From the NCBI RefSeq assembly GCF_033296635.1, contig NW_026944024.1, forward strand, positions 992,001 to 1,056,000: DNA of 64,000 nucleotides, read 5' to 3'. Source of the stretch: Dichotomopilus funicola. Its lineage: Eukaryota > Ascomycota > Sordariomycetes > Sordariales > Chaetomiaceae. A model generated the notes under the pieces. That model ran no database searches and was not told where the DNA came from. It worked only from the letters and a program-made list of their open reading frames with translations. Of this stretch, positions 44,842-58,500 are shown piece after piece (the stretch's first letter is position 1; each line of letters starts with the position of its first letter). The position numbers were made by a program, and so were the translations under genes.

Positions 44842-47396
44842 ATGCCGCCATACTACTACCACATCAAATTCGAACTGTACCCAACGCCCAACCCGGCGGC
44901 TGCGAACGGAACCGAGAAAACGAACGCGGGAGAGAGCATTTTGTCCCGCTTCAACCCCCCCCCCACTTCTACTCTCGACTCCGACGCCGACCGCGACCGC
45001 GACCACGACCGCGAGATTTGGAGGCCTACCCCCGGCGCGAGCATCTTTGACGAGTTACCATCCCACCCGCATAAGCCGCACGCCGCGGCCCGACCGATTC
45101 CGCGTGGGTGGAAGCAGTGGAAGAACCTCGACGGATCTTCGTCTGCGGATCAGACTCAGGGCCGACAACACGGCCCAGACCGGGACGGCGCACACAACAA
45201 ATACGGAGACAACGAATACCACGACACGGACGGTCGACCGAAGACGTACGCTGCCACAGCTGCCGCTGCTGCGGCCGCGAACTCGAGGGTTATCGACTGC
45301 GGTTCTCGACGCGGCAGGAGGCACAAAGATACGAGGGTAGTTGCCGAGGAGGAGGAGGAGGAGGACCGGCAAGCATATGCAATTCGGCCGAATAACGGGC
45401 AACCACGATCTCTTCGTCGATCATCGTCATCACCTCCGCCAGGCTCTGAGACGGACGGGATTGGACCGGATCAGGCGGTCCGTGATTGGAGGTTTGGGAG
45501 AGTGAGGTTGGAAAGTTACGACCTAGAGGAGGGGAATAAAAATAGGAACGATAATAATAATAATCCGGCGAACATGGTTGGGGAAAATAATGTTCATGGG
45601 GCGGCCATGGCCACACCAGCCGCGAGTTTGGGGCCAAATTTGGGCGGTATGGGTCTCGCGACAAAAGCGCGGTATGCCCCTCTCGAAACGAAGAATACCG
45701 AGGCCGGGTGGGGGGTGGTGCACCTCTACCGGGAAGGCGAGGAGTCGGCTGATATGAAGGCGGATCAGCAAGGGTTACATGAAGGGGTAACTGACGAGGG
45801 ACACGGTAAAGAGGTGGACACAGGCGTTGGGGGCGACGAAGATGGGACTATCCTGTGTATCCCGGCTGTACCTAGCTACATGTCCCCGAGTGACTTCTTG
45901 GGGTTTGTCGGGGAGAGGTGGCGGGGATATGTCAGCCATTACCGGATGGTGATGACTAGCCGAATGAGCCGGTATATGGTTCTGATGAAGTTTCGAGATA
46001 GTAGGAACGCGAAAGTGTGGCGGAAAGAGTTTGACGGGAAGCCGTTTGACAGTATCGAGGTGAGCTTTACGGAATCTGTGATTTTCTCAAGAAGCATCGG
46101 GGATCTAACTAGCTATGCGAATAGACCGAGATCTGCCATGTCACCTTCATCAAGTCGATTATCGTTGACACCCCGAACCATAGCGGCGGCCAAAGAAAGC
46201 ATTCGGAAGCGAACAACGAATACTTCTCGCCAGCATCGCCCCTGGCCACTCACCTAAAGCCATTCCCACCACCAACACCAGACCTCACCGAACTCCCTAC
46301 CTGCGCTGTTTGCCTCGAACGCATGGATGACACTGCCGGCCTAATGACGAATATATGCCAACATGTCTTCCACTGCACTTGTCTCCAAACATGGAAAGGC
46401 TCGGGGTGTCCCGTCTGCCGGGCGACGAACCCCAAACCAGCGGAGGAATACGACCGTGACAACCCATACTCGCAGCCCTTTGGATCGGGTGTGTCTAACA
46501 TCTGCGCCAACTGCAACTGCACCGACGATTTGTGGATCTGCCTCATCTGCGGGAACGTCGGCTGCGGGCGCTACAACGGCGGACACGCGAAGGAGCACTG
46601 GAAGCGGACAGCACATAGCTTCAGCCTGGAGCTCCAGACGCAGCATGTGTGGGATTATGCAGGCGATATGTGGGTGCACCGGTTGATCCGCGACAAGGGC
46701 GACGGAAAAGTGGTTGAGCTGCCGCGAAATGATATCAATGACCGACAACCCCCCGGGTCCGGCGGTAGAGGGAATGGCGGTAACCCTCTTCAGGAAGATG
46801 TGGTACCCCGGGCCAAACTTGACACCATTGGTCTCGAGTACACACATCTCCTCACCAGCCAGCTTGAGAGCCAGCGGGTGTATTTCGAAGAAATGGTCAA
46901 CAAGGCTGCAGACAAGGCGGCTAAGGCCTCCGCAGCCGCCGAGTCAGCCTCCGTACAAGCAAGCGAAGCATTACAACAGCTTGCAACGCTCCGCGAAGAG
47001 CATCACATCCTGCGTGATCAAACAATACCCTCGTTAGAGCGTGAGCTCGCCAAGGAAAAGGCCCGCGCCACCAAGTCAAGCGAGCTGGCGCGGAACATGG
47101 GCAAAGCGTTGCGGGAGGAAAAAGAAGTCAGCGCTGGTCTCATGAAACGCATCGAGCATATCCAGGGCGAGTCGGCCGGAGCGGGACGTGCGGTAGAGCA
47201 GTTGCGGGCAGAGAACGAGGAGCTCAAAGAGATGAATCGAGATCTGACTATGTTCATTAGTGGGCAGGAGAAGTTGAAGGAGATGGAAAAGGAAGGGATG
47301 GTGCAACAGGGGGAATTAGAGGACGGGACCGTGGCTGTTCCGGAGGGGAGCGGGAGTGGTGGGGGAAAGAGGAAGGGAAAGGGAAGAAAGAAGTGA
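44842..47396 (+). CDS. BRAP2/Etp1-type RING, UBP-zinc-finger E3 ligase
   Basis: Exons 44842-46059 and 46125-47396 (65-nt GT-AG intron), 829 residues. Architecture by position: a low-complexity N-terminus with DRDRDHDRE and Glu-run segments (about 1-320), a BRAP2-type RRM-like domain (about 335-425) that crosses the splice junction (...FDGKPFDSIE / TEICHVTFIKSI...), a C3H2C3-like RING at 466-503 (CAVCLERM, HVFHCTCLQ, CPVCR), a UBP-type zinc finger at about 532-590 (CANCNCTDDLWICLICGNVGCGRY, GGHAKEHW), and a long coiled coil at about 650-790 before a basic tail. The set equals human BRAP and yeast Etp1. These act as ubiquitin ligases linked to Ras/MAPK signalling in animals and to ethanol tolerance in yeast; the UBP finger binds free ubiquitin C-termini. 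Start choice at 44842 follows the family-like MPPYYYHIKFEL N-terminus. Confidence 0.93.
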
Positions 47397-49259
47397 GGTT
47401 CCGGTTATATTTGGTGGGAAGACCGAGGGAGATATCCAACTTGGCCAAACAACTCAGAATTTGTGTGCCGAGTTTTGTTTGTTGACAGACAACACAAGAA
47501 CATCGTGGGTTTCGACAAGCGGATGATGCTCTATCACATGCTAAAAGACAGGGGGTTTCGCTACCAATCTCGCTAAACAGGGTATAGACCCTGGAGGCTT
47601 GGTGGGGATGATAGGGTGACACGACCCACGATGGAATGAACGCGACCAGACAAAGCTCAACTACATCCAGGGCCAGCAACGGGAAGCCGTGGTTCACGGC
47701 GAGACCGACCGACCGAGGACTTGGAGGCGGTTGAGAGGCGGTATGTCCGGAAGAACGGATTCGATGTTGCAGAGAGCGCACATACTAGTGGAAAGAAAGC
47801 CTGGTTCCGATATTTCACAGCCGCGAGATGTATCATGGGAGTTCCGGTAAGTACACGTGTAGAAAGTGTTGGGGAGGCGGTATCTTGTGTGACATCCATC
47901 TATATTCGTGCATACATAGGAGCACGCCGTTGAAAAATTGGGGATGGGTGCTGCCGTTAAATTTACTGGGCATCTCCGGCCCGACCAAAGCAGGCCAAGA
48001 GGGCCAACCGAGTTTGACAAAGAGGGGCCTCCGAGGTTGGCGGCCAACGGTCCATGGAACTTTCGAAGCAAGGGAACTCGGTGTCCGAAATTTTCGATGT
48101 TCTCGAGTGTCAAAAATCGATCTCCTTTTCAAACGTCTTGGGGGCGATGGCGAATTGTTGGGAAAACCTGCAGATGCGCCTTTCCGCTCCTGGCCAGGCG
48201 CAGCCACCACGGTCAGGTTACCATTCGCCTCTTCATTGTCCCTCTGACGTTTCCTGCGTTCCTTGCCTCAGGGCATGCGAATGATCGAATGCAATGCAGC
48301 AGCAGGCGGGCAGCTCAGCAGCGGATTGGACCCCATGGATTTTGAGAAAAAAGGTTCGCAGCCAGGCGCTGCTGTGGGGGCATCCGCCAATGGAAACTCG
48401 CTGGGCGGGCTCCCGAGTGTCAAATGCCCACTGTGGCTTCCTGGGGTTCGCAACGTGCCGGCCGTTTCTGTGCAACTGTGAGAGATTCATGGAAGCCCGG
48501 ACCAACGGCTCTATCAGAAACTAGGGGGAGCTTGGGCCCCATGTGGTGGGGATGACATCGTTGTGGCCCACATCTGCTTTTTTTGTAACACTCCATTCGG
48601 TAATGGATGGGTCCGGGTTTCTGGTCTTCCAATGTCGCATTGTTGTCGAGACTTCAGCTCGTTTTTTCCCTCTTCCTCTTTCTTACCCCGTCATCAACGC
48701 CTTCAACCGCTTGGTTTTTCTTCCTCATGTCTTTGCTTGATACCCCAGACGGTCCAGCCATTTTGATCTAATTTATCATTATCGCACGCCGTCCCTTTCA
48801 ACTACCACTCAAACTTGTTTTTCGGGCCATTGCGACCATCCCCTGCCCCGCGAAAGGTTTCACCTGTGGCTCTTGCGCGAACTTGCCTTGACACGAACCA
48901 TCCGACCGCAAAATTGAGACTTCGGCTGCGCGAGCCACTGATCGATTAGCCACGCCAACAGCTCGACGGACGAGGACGAGAAAATTGAGAGAGCCTGCCT
49001 CTCCTTCGACCAGAACCACAAACAGGACTCGCTTGTGGGACATTCTCTGGAGCCCCCCCCCCCGGATGACCTAATACGACCGACGCATTAGACGAGCATC
49101 ACGAGACAACCCGGTAGCACACGAGCCCGAGCTCTCCGGCGTGTTGCCCTTCTAATACAATTTCTTGGGCCGGACTAAGCTCCCGATAGAAGGGATATCA
49201 GCGGCCTCCGCCTTTTTCACACACCCAGGGCGTCTGTGCTTTCCGGTCGCATCATCGCC
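47397..49259. other. Intergenic, acyltransferase promoter
   Basis: About 1.9 kb. Left part is the 3' flank of the RING protein gene. No supported coding sequence; several short frames on both strands lack domains. An 11-base C run lies at 49053-49063 in the leader of the next gene. Confidence 0.5.
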
Positions 49260-51786
49260 ATGTCTTCAGAGGCGCCGAGGACCGCCCAACAGGGCGCAAC
49301 CTCCTCAACCCCCCCCAACAAGACGAAAGAGCTCTACCCAATGAGCAACTGGAAATATGACGGCTTCTTGTGGACCATGTCTGTGCTGGTGGACTTTTTC
49401 TTTCGGGAAGTTCACCCTCGTGGAGCATGGAAAGTGCCCAGGCATGGACCTGTCCTCTTTGTTGCTGCCCCTCACGCAAACCAGGTACGTCAATGTCACC
49501 CTACTCTTTCTACAGCTCCTAACTAACGGCGTTGTAATTCTGCAGTTCGTCGACGCCTTGATCCTTCAACGAACACTCAAGATGGAAGCCAAACGCCGCG
49601 TCTCGCTCCTGATCGCACAAAAGTCGGTGCATGGTTTTATCGGGTGGGCCTCTCGCCAGGTCGGTTCCGTTCCTGTCGGCCGCGCACAAGACTCGGCCAA
49701 GCCCGGAAAAGGAACCATTTACCTCCCCGACCCTATTAACGACCCGACCCTTATCCGTGGAATTGGCACAGACTTTGAGAAACAGGCCGAGGTGGGCGGC
49801 ATGCTCTTTTTGCCGTCTGCCAAGGGCCAGAGCGGTGCGAGTGTTGATATTGCGGATATCCTCGGGCCCGAAGAGATCCGTATCAAGCGTGCCGTCAAGG
49901 GCAAGCTCGGAGTCAGCCAGCTTACCGCTCGAGACGATATTGATGAGAACGGAAACCTCAGAAACGTGGACCAGGATGGGCCAAAGCCGGGATACCAAGG
50001 GACCAAATACAAGGTAGCTCCGCACATTGACCAGTCAAAGGTCTACCAAGCGGTGTTTGACCGTCTCAAGTCGGGCGGCTGTGTCGGCATCTTCCCAGAG
50101 GGTGGCAGCCATGACCGCACTGAACTCCTGCCTCTGAAGGCCGGTGTGGCTATTATGGCGCTAGGAACCCTTGCCGAGTCTCCCGACTGCGGTCTTCGAA
50201 TTGTTCCCGTGGGCATGAACTACTTCCACGCCCACAAGTTCCGCTCACGGGCCGTCGTCGAATTTGGGCCTCCGTTTGAGGTTCCTGCGAAGCTAGTTGA
50301 GATGTACAAGAGCAATAGGAGGCGAGACGCGATCGGCCAGCTTCTGGACATGGTTCATTCGTCTCTGAGCGCCGTAACTGTTTCGACGCCCGACTACGAC
50401 ACGCTAATGGTGATTCAAGCCGCGCGGAGGTTGTACAACCCTACTGGAAAGAAGCTTCCTTTGCCTGTGGTTGTCGAGTTGAACCGTCGGCTGGCGATGG
50501 GGTACGAGAAGTACAAGGAAGACCCACGCATTGTCAGCCTTAGGAAATCGGTCACCGAGTACAACAGGACGTTGAGGTATCTCAATATCCGTGATCACCA
50601 GGTCGAGTATGGCAAGATGTCGTGGCCCATTGTCGTGTTTACCTTCATCTACCGGATCCTCAAGCTTATCGTCCTCTCCGCGGGCGTTCTACCTGGCCTC
50701 ATCCTCTTCGCGCCTATTTTCATCGCCACCAAGTACATCAGCCACCAAAAGGCTAAGACAGCACTGGCCGGGTCTTCGGTCAAAATCCAGGGCAAGGATG
50801 TCATGGCGACGTGGAAACTGCTGGTGTCTCTCGCTCTCGCACCGATCCTCTACGGCACCTACACCTTCCTCACCATGTACCTGGTTTACAAGGATCGGCT
50901 TGGCGGTCGCGTGCCGGAGTGGGTGTCCCTGTGGTCGGTGTTCTGGGCGGGCTGGATTGTCTTCCCAGCGATTACGTTCGCCGCGTTACGATTCGGCGAA
51001 GTCGGCATGGACATACTCAAGTCGCTGCGGCCCTTAGCGTTGTGCATCAACCCGTCTTCCAGCTATAGCATCAGCCAGCTCCGGGAGCGACGCGTGGAGC
51101 TCAGCGCCCAGGTCACCAATATCATCAATGAGATTGGCCCGGAGATGTTCCCCGATTTCGAACACACCCGGCTCGTCTTTGATTCGTTCGCCCGCGGTGC
51201 TTCCACGGACATCTCCAACGCCTTCCTACACAACACAGGCGGCAGCGGCCACGGCGGCAGCGGCTCGGGACCCAGCTCGCCAGCCCACTCGCGCAGCCAG
51301 AGCGGCGCGTCATCTCCGGGACCCCACAGCCCATCCATCTCGCGACGCAGCACCACACAGTCGAGCCGCGCGATCCCGCGCAACGAGTCGTTCAACAATA
51401 TCGGCCAAGTGCCCATCTTTGCCACACGCCCGCCTAGCCGCAACCGTAGCCGGAGCAGCAGTGCGGGCGGTGGGCTCACGGGGTCTGTCGGACCCGGAGC
51501 CGGGTTCCCCATCAGCGGGTTTACTACGCTGGATAGTAAAGAAGGTTTCGACCAGGCGAACAAGAAGATCCGTGAGGCGATGCGCGAACGTGGCGAGCTG
51601 CGGCAGCGGAGGCAGCAACAACAGCACGGGAGGAAACGGTCCCAGGTGTTGTTGGGGGATGAGGATGGCTTGAGCAGTGGGAGTGAGGATGAGGATGGCA
51701 ATGGGGCCCATGACGATGATGAAGATGGGGTGGAGAGTGTGGAGAGCGGGCTGGCCGATTATGAGGAGGCACGGAAGGCTCAGTAG
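49260..51786 (+). CDS. Glycerol-3-phosphate/DHAP sn-1 acyltransferase (Sct1/Gpt2 type)
   Basis: Exons 49260-49484 and 49546-51786, 61-nt GT-AG intron, 821 residues. It attaches the first acyl chain to glycerol 3-phosphate or dihydroxyacetone phosphate in the endoplasmic reticulum, the entry to glycerolipid synthesis. Seen: acyltransferase block I APHANQFVD (His 72, Asp 78) with the intron falling exactly inside it, block III FPEGGSHDR at 258-266, and three hydrophobic spans at about 434-475, 499-522 and 534-558. The C-terminus from about 620 is Ser/Arg-rich and then acidic, disordered, probably phosphorylated as in yeast. The start at 49260 (GCCATGTC) is the first ATG with good context; an in-frame upstream codon is not needed. 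Yeast has two paralogues, Sct1 and Gpt2, and I do not assign one. Confidence 0.94.
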
Positions 51787-53268
51787 GGTGTGGTCGGTCG
51801 TCTTTTTCAGGTCTGGAAGGGGTGGTGATGGTGTGCAGGTGGTATGATTGTGGAAGAGGATCGGAAGGAAGGGGAAGCAAGCTGATGAGGACAAGGGTAA
51901 TGAAAGAGGTGTTCAGGCCGTTGGCTCTTCTATTTTTTGGACTAAAACTTGGAGGTAGCGTTGGCATGAATTTAACTCTGTTATGTTATTCGACTTCGGG
52001 AAATCTTCGCCCATGTATTGGAGGGGAGACTTGGTTCGAATACCTTACGGTCGACCCATTACACAGACACGGTAAGGAGGGCGTAACGGCCCCGGAGCTA
52101 GACGGACTTGCTCAGCCCGGCGTCGTCAAGCTAATGAATGAGTAGAGCCGTTCATGGGGAAAACAATGAATGTGTATTGAACTCCAGACGGAATCGCGAG
52201 GATTTTACCTGTCTATGGCTTGTATTCCTGTGCATCTACGCAAGCATGGTACATACATGCGTCTAGAGGATGGTAGAATTTCCAGCCCATCCTTTCATTT
52301 GAGTGGAAGAGTACGTACACAAAAGAATGAATACTACGCAGAAAAACGAAGTGCAGAGCGCGAGTTTAGCCAAGACAGGAAAGTAACACGCAACGGAAAA
52401 TTACGCAGGACTTGTCTGATGATCTGATAAGCAATGATTACGCAATGCCTGCGCCAGCTTCCGTCAGCAGATTTCTCCTGCTCAGTCCGGAGGATGCAGT
52501 CTTCCCCAAAGGGTAAGTTTTAAGATTAACTCCCTCGAAAGGGTGGGAAGGGAAGGCCCCGTTCAATCTCTTTTGCTCGGCGTTACGAGGTTGTTGTCTA
52601 AGACGATGAGTTGGTCATGTTGCTTGTCTTGCCTGTCTGATCAACTCTCTCCTGTGTTGGGAAGGTGGGGGCGGGGCCGCATGCTGTCAACGGCCGGAGT
52701 TACGGTGTGCATCGGCTTCAAGACCAGGGGGTTTGTTTTTTTGAGGGGCCGTTGGCCGCGTCAGTGACTGAGAAGGAGTGAGGTTTCTCTATTTCGGGTA
52801 CTTTTTCTCAGGAAAATACTACTATTCTATTTCCATTGGCTGGGTTGGTTTCTTCAATTATCAGTATTCCTCATTGTGTCGTATTGTTTGGTTGATTCCT
52901 GTTGGGGTGTGATTCTAGCTCGGGGCAGCTCAAGCAGCTCAAACACCTGCAGGGATATGGCCCGCTCAGGTGCAGATATCTCCCCGGCTCCACCAGATGT
53001 CTTCCGTTACCTCCGACCAAAGTCACCGACGCGGTCATTCGCGCATTTCAACACGCACGGATGATGAGCGGTTGGGGATTCCTTCTTTAAGGGTCCTACT
53101 ATCCCGCCTGTTTGCCTCGAAGCGGGTTTCCAAATTGTCATTCTTCAGACAACAAGCCCACAGCAGCCTAAAGCAGGCTCCAAGATCCCACGCGCCCACG
53201 ACGGGCTAAACACCACCGATAAAGCCCAACTTATTCAGACGGACAAAGGACGCTAGAGGCAAGATACA
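51787..53268. other. Intergenic, no supported gene
   Basis: About 1.5 kb with short frames only. Contains the 3' flank of the acyltransferase gene and the promoter of the Apd1-like gene. Confidence 0.55.
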
Positions 53269-54429
53269 ATGGCGGGGACCTTCAAATCACTGATCAACAG
53301 CGCCAAGGCGTTGGCCATCGGCAACTCGGGCAGCAAGGCGGGCTTGCAGGACCTGTTCCCCGTCGTGGACAAGGCGGTCGACGGTGAGGACTGCGACCGT
53401 GACTGCGACAGCTGCTCGGTCAAGTACCCGCGCGGCTTCAAGATTGATGAGTCGGACGAGCTGTACGGCTTTGTCAAGGGCTGGAGCACCCATCTGCTGG
53501 TAGCCACGGGCAAGTCCGACTGGGTGCGCGATGTCACCGATGAGAAGGGGAGTGTCATGCAGGCGATTGGTGCCGCCAAGGCACCTACGAATGGAGTGTG
53601 TATCCGCCTTTCAACCCCTCTCTTTTCTAGCTTCCCTCTCTAGCCTCCTAAGAAAAGCCGGGACCCATGACTTACAATATAACTCCAGCGCCTCATGCTC
53701 TCGGCCTCCAACATCCCCACGCCGCACCAGACAACCTCCTACTCCGAACCGACCACCGTCCTCCTCCTCCCAGCCTTCACCATCATCGAAAACGTCACAC
53801 CAGCGACCGTCCCAACCCTACTCACCTCCATCGTCTCCCACGCGCCAACCAACACCACCCCTCTCGCGCCTTTCTCCCTCCCGCGCTCGTTACCCGCCCC
53901 GCTACCCGAAGGCACACCCGCAGCTATCAAGGACCTGACGACGCGCCCTTGTCCGCACAAGGCACTGATCCTGCTGTGCAGCCAAAAGACCCGCGATGCG
54001 CGCTGTGGGCAGTCGGCGCCACTGCTGCGGAAAGAGTTTCAGCGGCATCTGCAGCCACTGGGGCTATATCGGGACTTGGACGATGAGCGGCCGGGTGGGG
54101 TGGGGATTTATTTTATTAGCCATGTGGGCGGGCACAAGTATAGTGCGAATGTGATGGTGTATCGGAAGGGGGAGGCAAAGGAGGCCGATGGGGAAGAGAA
54201 AGGGAGAGAAAACAAGGATAAAGAAGAAGACAATAAGGAGACAGGGGAAAGTCAAGAAGAGGAAGGGGATGGGGAGGTTGGAGCAGCGCAGTGCATCTGG
54301 CTCGCCAGGGTCCGGCCGGAGGATTGCGAGGGTATTGTGAAGTTTACGGTGCTGCAGGGGAAGGTCGTCAAGCCAGATACCCAATTGCGGGGCGGGTTTG
54401 ACAGGGAAAGGGGGCTGTTGAGTTGGTGA
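53269..54429 (+). CDS. Apd1-type sucrase/ferredoxin-like Fe-S protein
   Basis: Exons 53269-53595 and 53689-54429, 93-nt intron with a GTGTGT donor, encode 355 residues. The family has a thioredoxin-like ferredoxin fold with a [2Fe-2S] cluster held by two Cys and two His. Here C206 and C215 (CSQKTRDARC) and H254 and H258 (SHVGGHKYS) fit that pattern. Other family blocks: CDRDCDSCSVKYPRGFKID in the N-terminal domain, KGWSTHLLVATGKSDWVRDV, GVGIYF, and QCIWLARVRPEDC near the end with a GGFDRERGLLSW C-terminus. A Lys/Glu-rich insert occupies about residues 271-300. Yeast Apd1 has been linked to actin organisation and redox stress. The first exon was tied to the second because both carry family text; the donor is not the best consensus. 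Confidence 0.9.
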
Positions 54430-55522
54430 GATCTGCTCATAAGTTGACGAGGACCATGTTGAAGTGATTTTAGCAAAATAGAAAATAAATAATATAAAAA
54501 TAGTGTCAAAAAACAACCACAAAAACGTCTCCCACGTGCCCAATTCCACGATGTAACAGAATCTCAGGATCCCGAGACAGATCACCCTCGATTCCCGTTG
54601 CCCAGGCGCCGCAGCGCCTTGCAGAACGCGCGGACAATTGCTTTTTGCGCACTCCGTCTTGTCCGTACGTGGAAGTGAGGACGCGGGATGCCTCCCCCAA
54701 AAGAATTTCTTGACCGCTTCTCAGCTCTGTCAAAAGTGACGCGGGGAAGTGGGGTTGATGTGCTGAGTGTGCGGGGCACTTCTTATTCCCGTAATGGGAA
54801 TTCGCCAGCAGCGGGTGTAGCGGGGACCGTGGGACAACGGTCGGGGGTGCGTTAGTTGCCCGGCAACCGGGATGACCCCCTTGTAAACAACCGGACAAGC
54901 CCGCAACCCAATGCAGGGTCTCACTCGGAAGAAGGCCAAATCGCGCCCAAACTTGGGATGGAATGATTGATCCCCCTCCCCTCCCTTCCTTTTCTTCGCC
55001 ACCGATCCAAAACCGATTTCTTGAAGAAAAGAAGAGCACGAAACGAAGAGAACAGACGCCCCCTTTTTTCGTTCATATAACGTTTTTCCACCGGACGGCC
55101 TCTTGGGTCTTCTGGGGGCATGCCGCTGAGATCTTTTTGCACGGCTTGAATGGCGATGGCATAGCGTCGGCGACTGCTTCTTCGCTTCATTCTCACCACC
55201 AGGTGTATTTCCACCTTCGACGCCCGCATCTTTTCTAGTGTCCGACTTTTTGTCTTTCCATTCTCCATTTTCGACTCGTTTTCCCTTTATTCTTGTTCGT
55301 TTCTAGCATTTGCATCGGCGTGTTCGCATTGGCACTGGCATTTGCATTTCCTCAAGCGACCCCCAAGCACGCAAGGTGAAGAAAGACGGCAATTGAACGG
55401 TTTTCCGAGACCAAGACCCCCCCAACGTTTCGAGTTGTCGGTCAGGTGCAGCAATTGTCTCGCACCCACCACGGAAACACGCATAGACCTAGCAAAAAAG
55501 GAGCAAACGAACAAACCCAACA
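54430..55522. other. Intergenic and leader of GBD/FH3 gene
   Basis: No supported gene. The right part (about 55160-55520) is pyrimidine-rich and then A-rich before the ATG at 55523, consistent with a long leader. A minus-strand open frame at 54506-55039 has no domain. Confidence 0.5.
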
Positions 55523-58500
55523 ATGGCCGGGTTCAACGCAATGCAGCAACAGCAGCAGCAGCAGAACGGCTTCCCGCTCCTAGCCCCTGCGCCAATCATC
55601 GAATCCCGACAGCGATCCAAGTCCAAGTCCTCCGTCCTACGGTCCCTCGTCGGCGGCGGTGGGCATAAACGAAACAATTCCGACGGCACGGCCCTCCCCG
55701 CCGCACCGCTCATCTCCCCGATCATGGCAACCCCCGCCTTCCACATGTCCCAGCAGAACCTCGCCCACGGTAATAGCAACCGGGACAGTAGCAGCAGCCA
55801 CAGCAACGGCGGTGTCTTCCACGTCGGCTTCGACGCCGCAGCCGCCGCGGCCATGGAGCCACAACGATACGCCCACGCGCTGGGCGAGCTGCAGCAGAAC
55901 CGGAAACATCACAATATCAACAGCAACGACCGGTCACCCGAACGACGGGGCCGCCGCGAGCGGGCCGGTTCGCATCTCCAACAAGCCGCGCTCCCACCAC
56001 CATCTTCACCGACCAAGACAGGCGGGTTCTCGACCATCTCGCTGCGCCCGTTTGGTCGTGGCGACCGGGACACGAGCAAGCCGCCCAAGACGCGCGACAA
56101 TTCGCCGACCAAGCCGAAGAAGGCCAAGTCAGCGACTAACTTGGCTTCGCTGCTGCGGCCGAAATCGATGAAGAATCTGAAGCAGTTGCTCACGGATGAT
56201 AGTAAGGATAAAGAGAAGGACAAGGATAAGGAGAATAGGTCGCCCAGCGACTCTTCTGGTGTTCCTACTACTCCTGCTAGTGCTGGGGCAGTAGCAGCAG
56301 CTGGAGGAGCTATGCCAGGGTACCCGCCCACGCCCATCTACGCGCAGTTTTCCTCGCAACACTTCCCACGACACGGGTCGTCTGTTGATTTACCGATAGG
56401 AAGCGGCACAGGGATGGTCGCCGCGGCCGTTGCTGCGGCAGACAGGGCTGCTGCTGCCGCTGCCGCTGCCGCATCTGGGCCGACATCGTCCGGGCCAGAC
56501 TCCTCGTTTCGCAAGAAGCCGCGGCCAAAGTCGTTCCAGCCGTATATCATGCGGAAGCGTAGTGATGATAGCAGTAAGACTGCGGGTAGCGGAGTTGGAG
56601 TTGGAGGGGGTAGAGAGAGCAACAGCAACAACAGCAGCAGCAACCGGGCGAAGCGGTTGACCTGGGGTAAGGGGAACTCGTCGTCAACGGCGGCGAATGG
56701 GTCTGCCAATGCTGCGTCGAGGCCTGGGATTGGATCACGCGGGGTGTCGGCTATGACACCAGCAGAGGGTCCTGGCGGTGATCTGTCTCAGACACCCGCG
56801 CAACAAGCGATTCAGCTGCCTGTGATTGACCCCAAGGACATCGACAAGCACCTCGAGGCGATGTTGGACCGCCGCAACATCCCTGAGAACCAGCGGTACA
56901 AGATGCGCAACTTGAGCGATACCATCAAGATGGAGTTTATCCGCCAGGACTGGGCCGAGATGCAGGCCAAGATGATGGGCCGCAGTGCGGGAGAGCGGCC
57001 GTCGTCGCACGACGGGCACATGCAATTGGGAGCTGCGGGTAGACGATCTGGCTCAGGGAGTGCAATGGGGAGTGGGAATGGCCGTGTGGCTGCGAACGGG
57101 AATGGAAATGGAGCGGTCAATGGCTTCGATCAACAGCAGGCACAGCAGCAGGACGAGCAAGGTGACACCGCGGCCCCCAAGAAGGACAAGAAAAAACACG
57201 GCCGTGGTCTCAGCCTCACGATTGTCCGCGGCAGCAACAAATCCAACGGTACGCCATCGTCTCCGACGAAGAAGCAGAAGAACAATGACGGCCACACTAC
57301 CAGTCTCGGCCGACACTTTCGTTCCAAGTCCACGGAGAGCCTGGTCAGCAACGGTGATGGTACCATAGCCCCTTCTTCTCCCTTCCCTTCGGGGTATGGT
57401 AGCAGTTTTCTGGCTAAGGTGAAGGGCCAGCAGTTGCCAGGAGATTTTGTCGCGTATCTGCAAAAGGTGCAGCGACCGGAGTTGGTGGAGGTTGGGAAGC
57501 TGCATAAATTGAGGCTGTTGCTGCGGAATGAGACGGTGGCGTGGACCGAGGAGTTTATCAGGCTCGGCGGGATGGAGGAGATGGTTGAGTTGTTGCATCG
57601 GATCATGGCTGTTGAGTGGAGGTATGTCTTGTTTCTTTCCTCTACCTTTCTTCGGTTACTTTATCTTTTTTTTCTTGTTTCGTCGACGCTGACCGTCACC
57701 ACAGAGAGGAACACGAGGACGCCCTGCTGCACGAGACCCTGCTCTGTCTCAAGGCGCTCTGCACGACCGACATGGCTCTTCAATACCTACACTCCATCCA
57801 CACCACCCTCTTCCCAGCCCTGCTGCACATGATCTTCGACCCGGAGAAGAAAGGCCCTAGCGAGTTCACCACCCGCGGCATTATCACCTCACTGCTTTTG
57901 ACCTACATCGAGTGTGCCACGCCCCTAGAGCGGGTAGCGCGTGCCAAGGCCGTGCTCGGGTTCCTGAGGGACCCCGAGCCCAAGGAGGAGGATCGGCCGG
58001 TGGATTTTGTGCTGGAGATGAGGCGCGATCGCCCGTATCGTGTGTGGTGTAAGGAGGTGGTCAACGTGACCAAAGAGGTGTTTTGGATCTTTTTGCACAA
58101 TTTGAACATTGTTGCTTTGCCGGCGGATAACAACAATATCAACAACATCAAGACCGACGGTACCACCACCCCTGCCACCTCAGGCTCCACGACGACACCT
58201 TCAACCGCCGACTCCGACTCCTTCACCTACATGACCCGGCACTTCCCGCAAGAGCGGCCCCCCGTCCCTGCGGCCCCTTACGTCGGCGGCGTCGAATGGG
58301 ACGCCACCAACTACCTGGCTTCGCACCTCGACCTGCTCAATGCCATCCTGGCCTGCACTGGTCCCACCGCGGCCGAGCGCAACGCCCTCCGCGCTGATCT
58401 GCGCATCTCCGGCTGGGAGCGTTGTCTTGGCGGCAGCTTGCGGTTGTGCAAGGAGAAGTTTTACGGCGGCGTGCATGACGGCTTGAGACGGTGGGTGGCT

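Noticed and set aside
52026..52050. T-loop-like GGTTCGAATACC string
   Set aside because: No flanking stems that fold into a tRNA cloverleaf.
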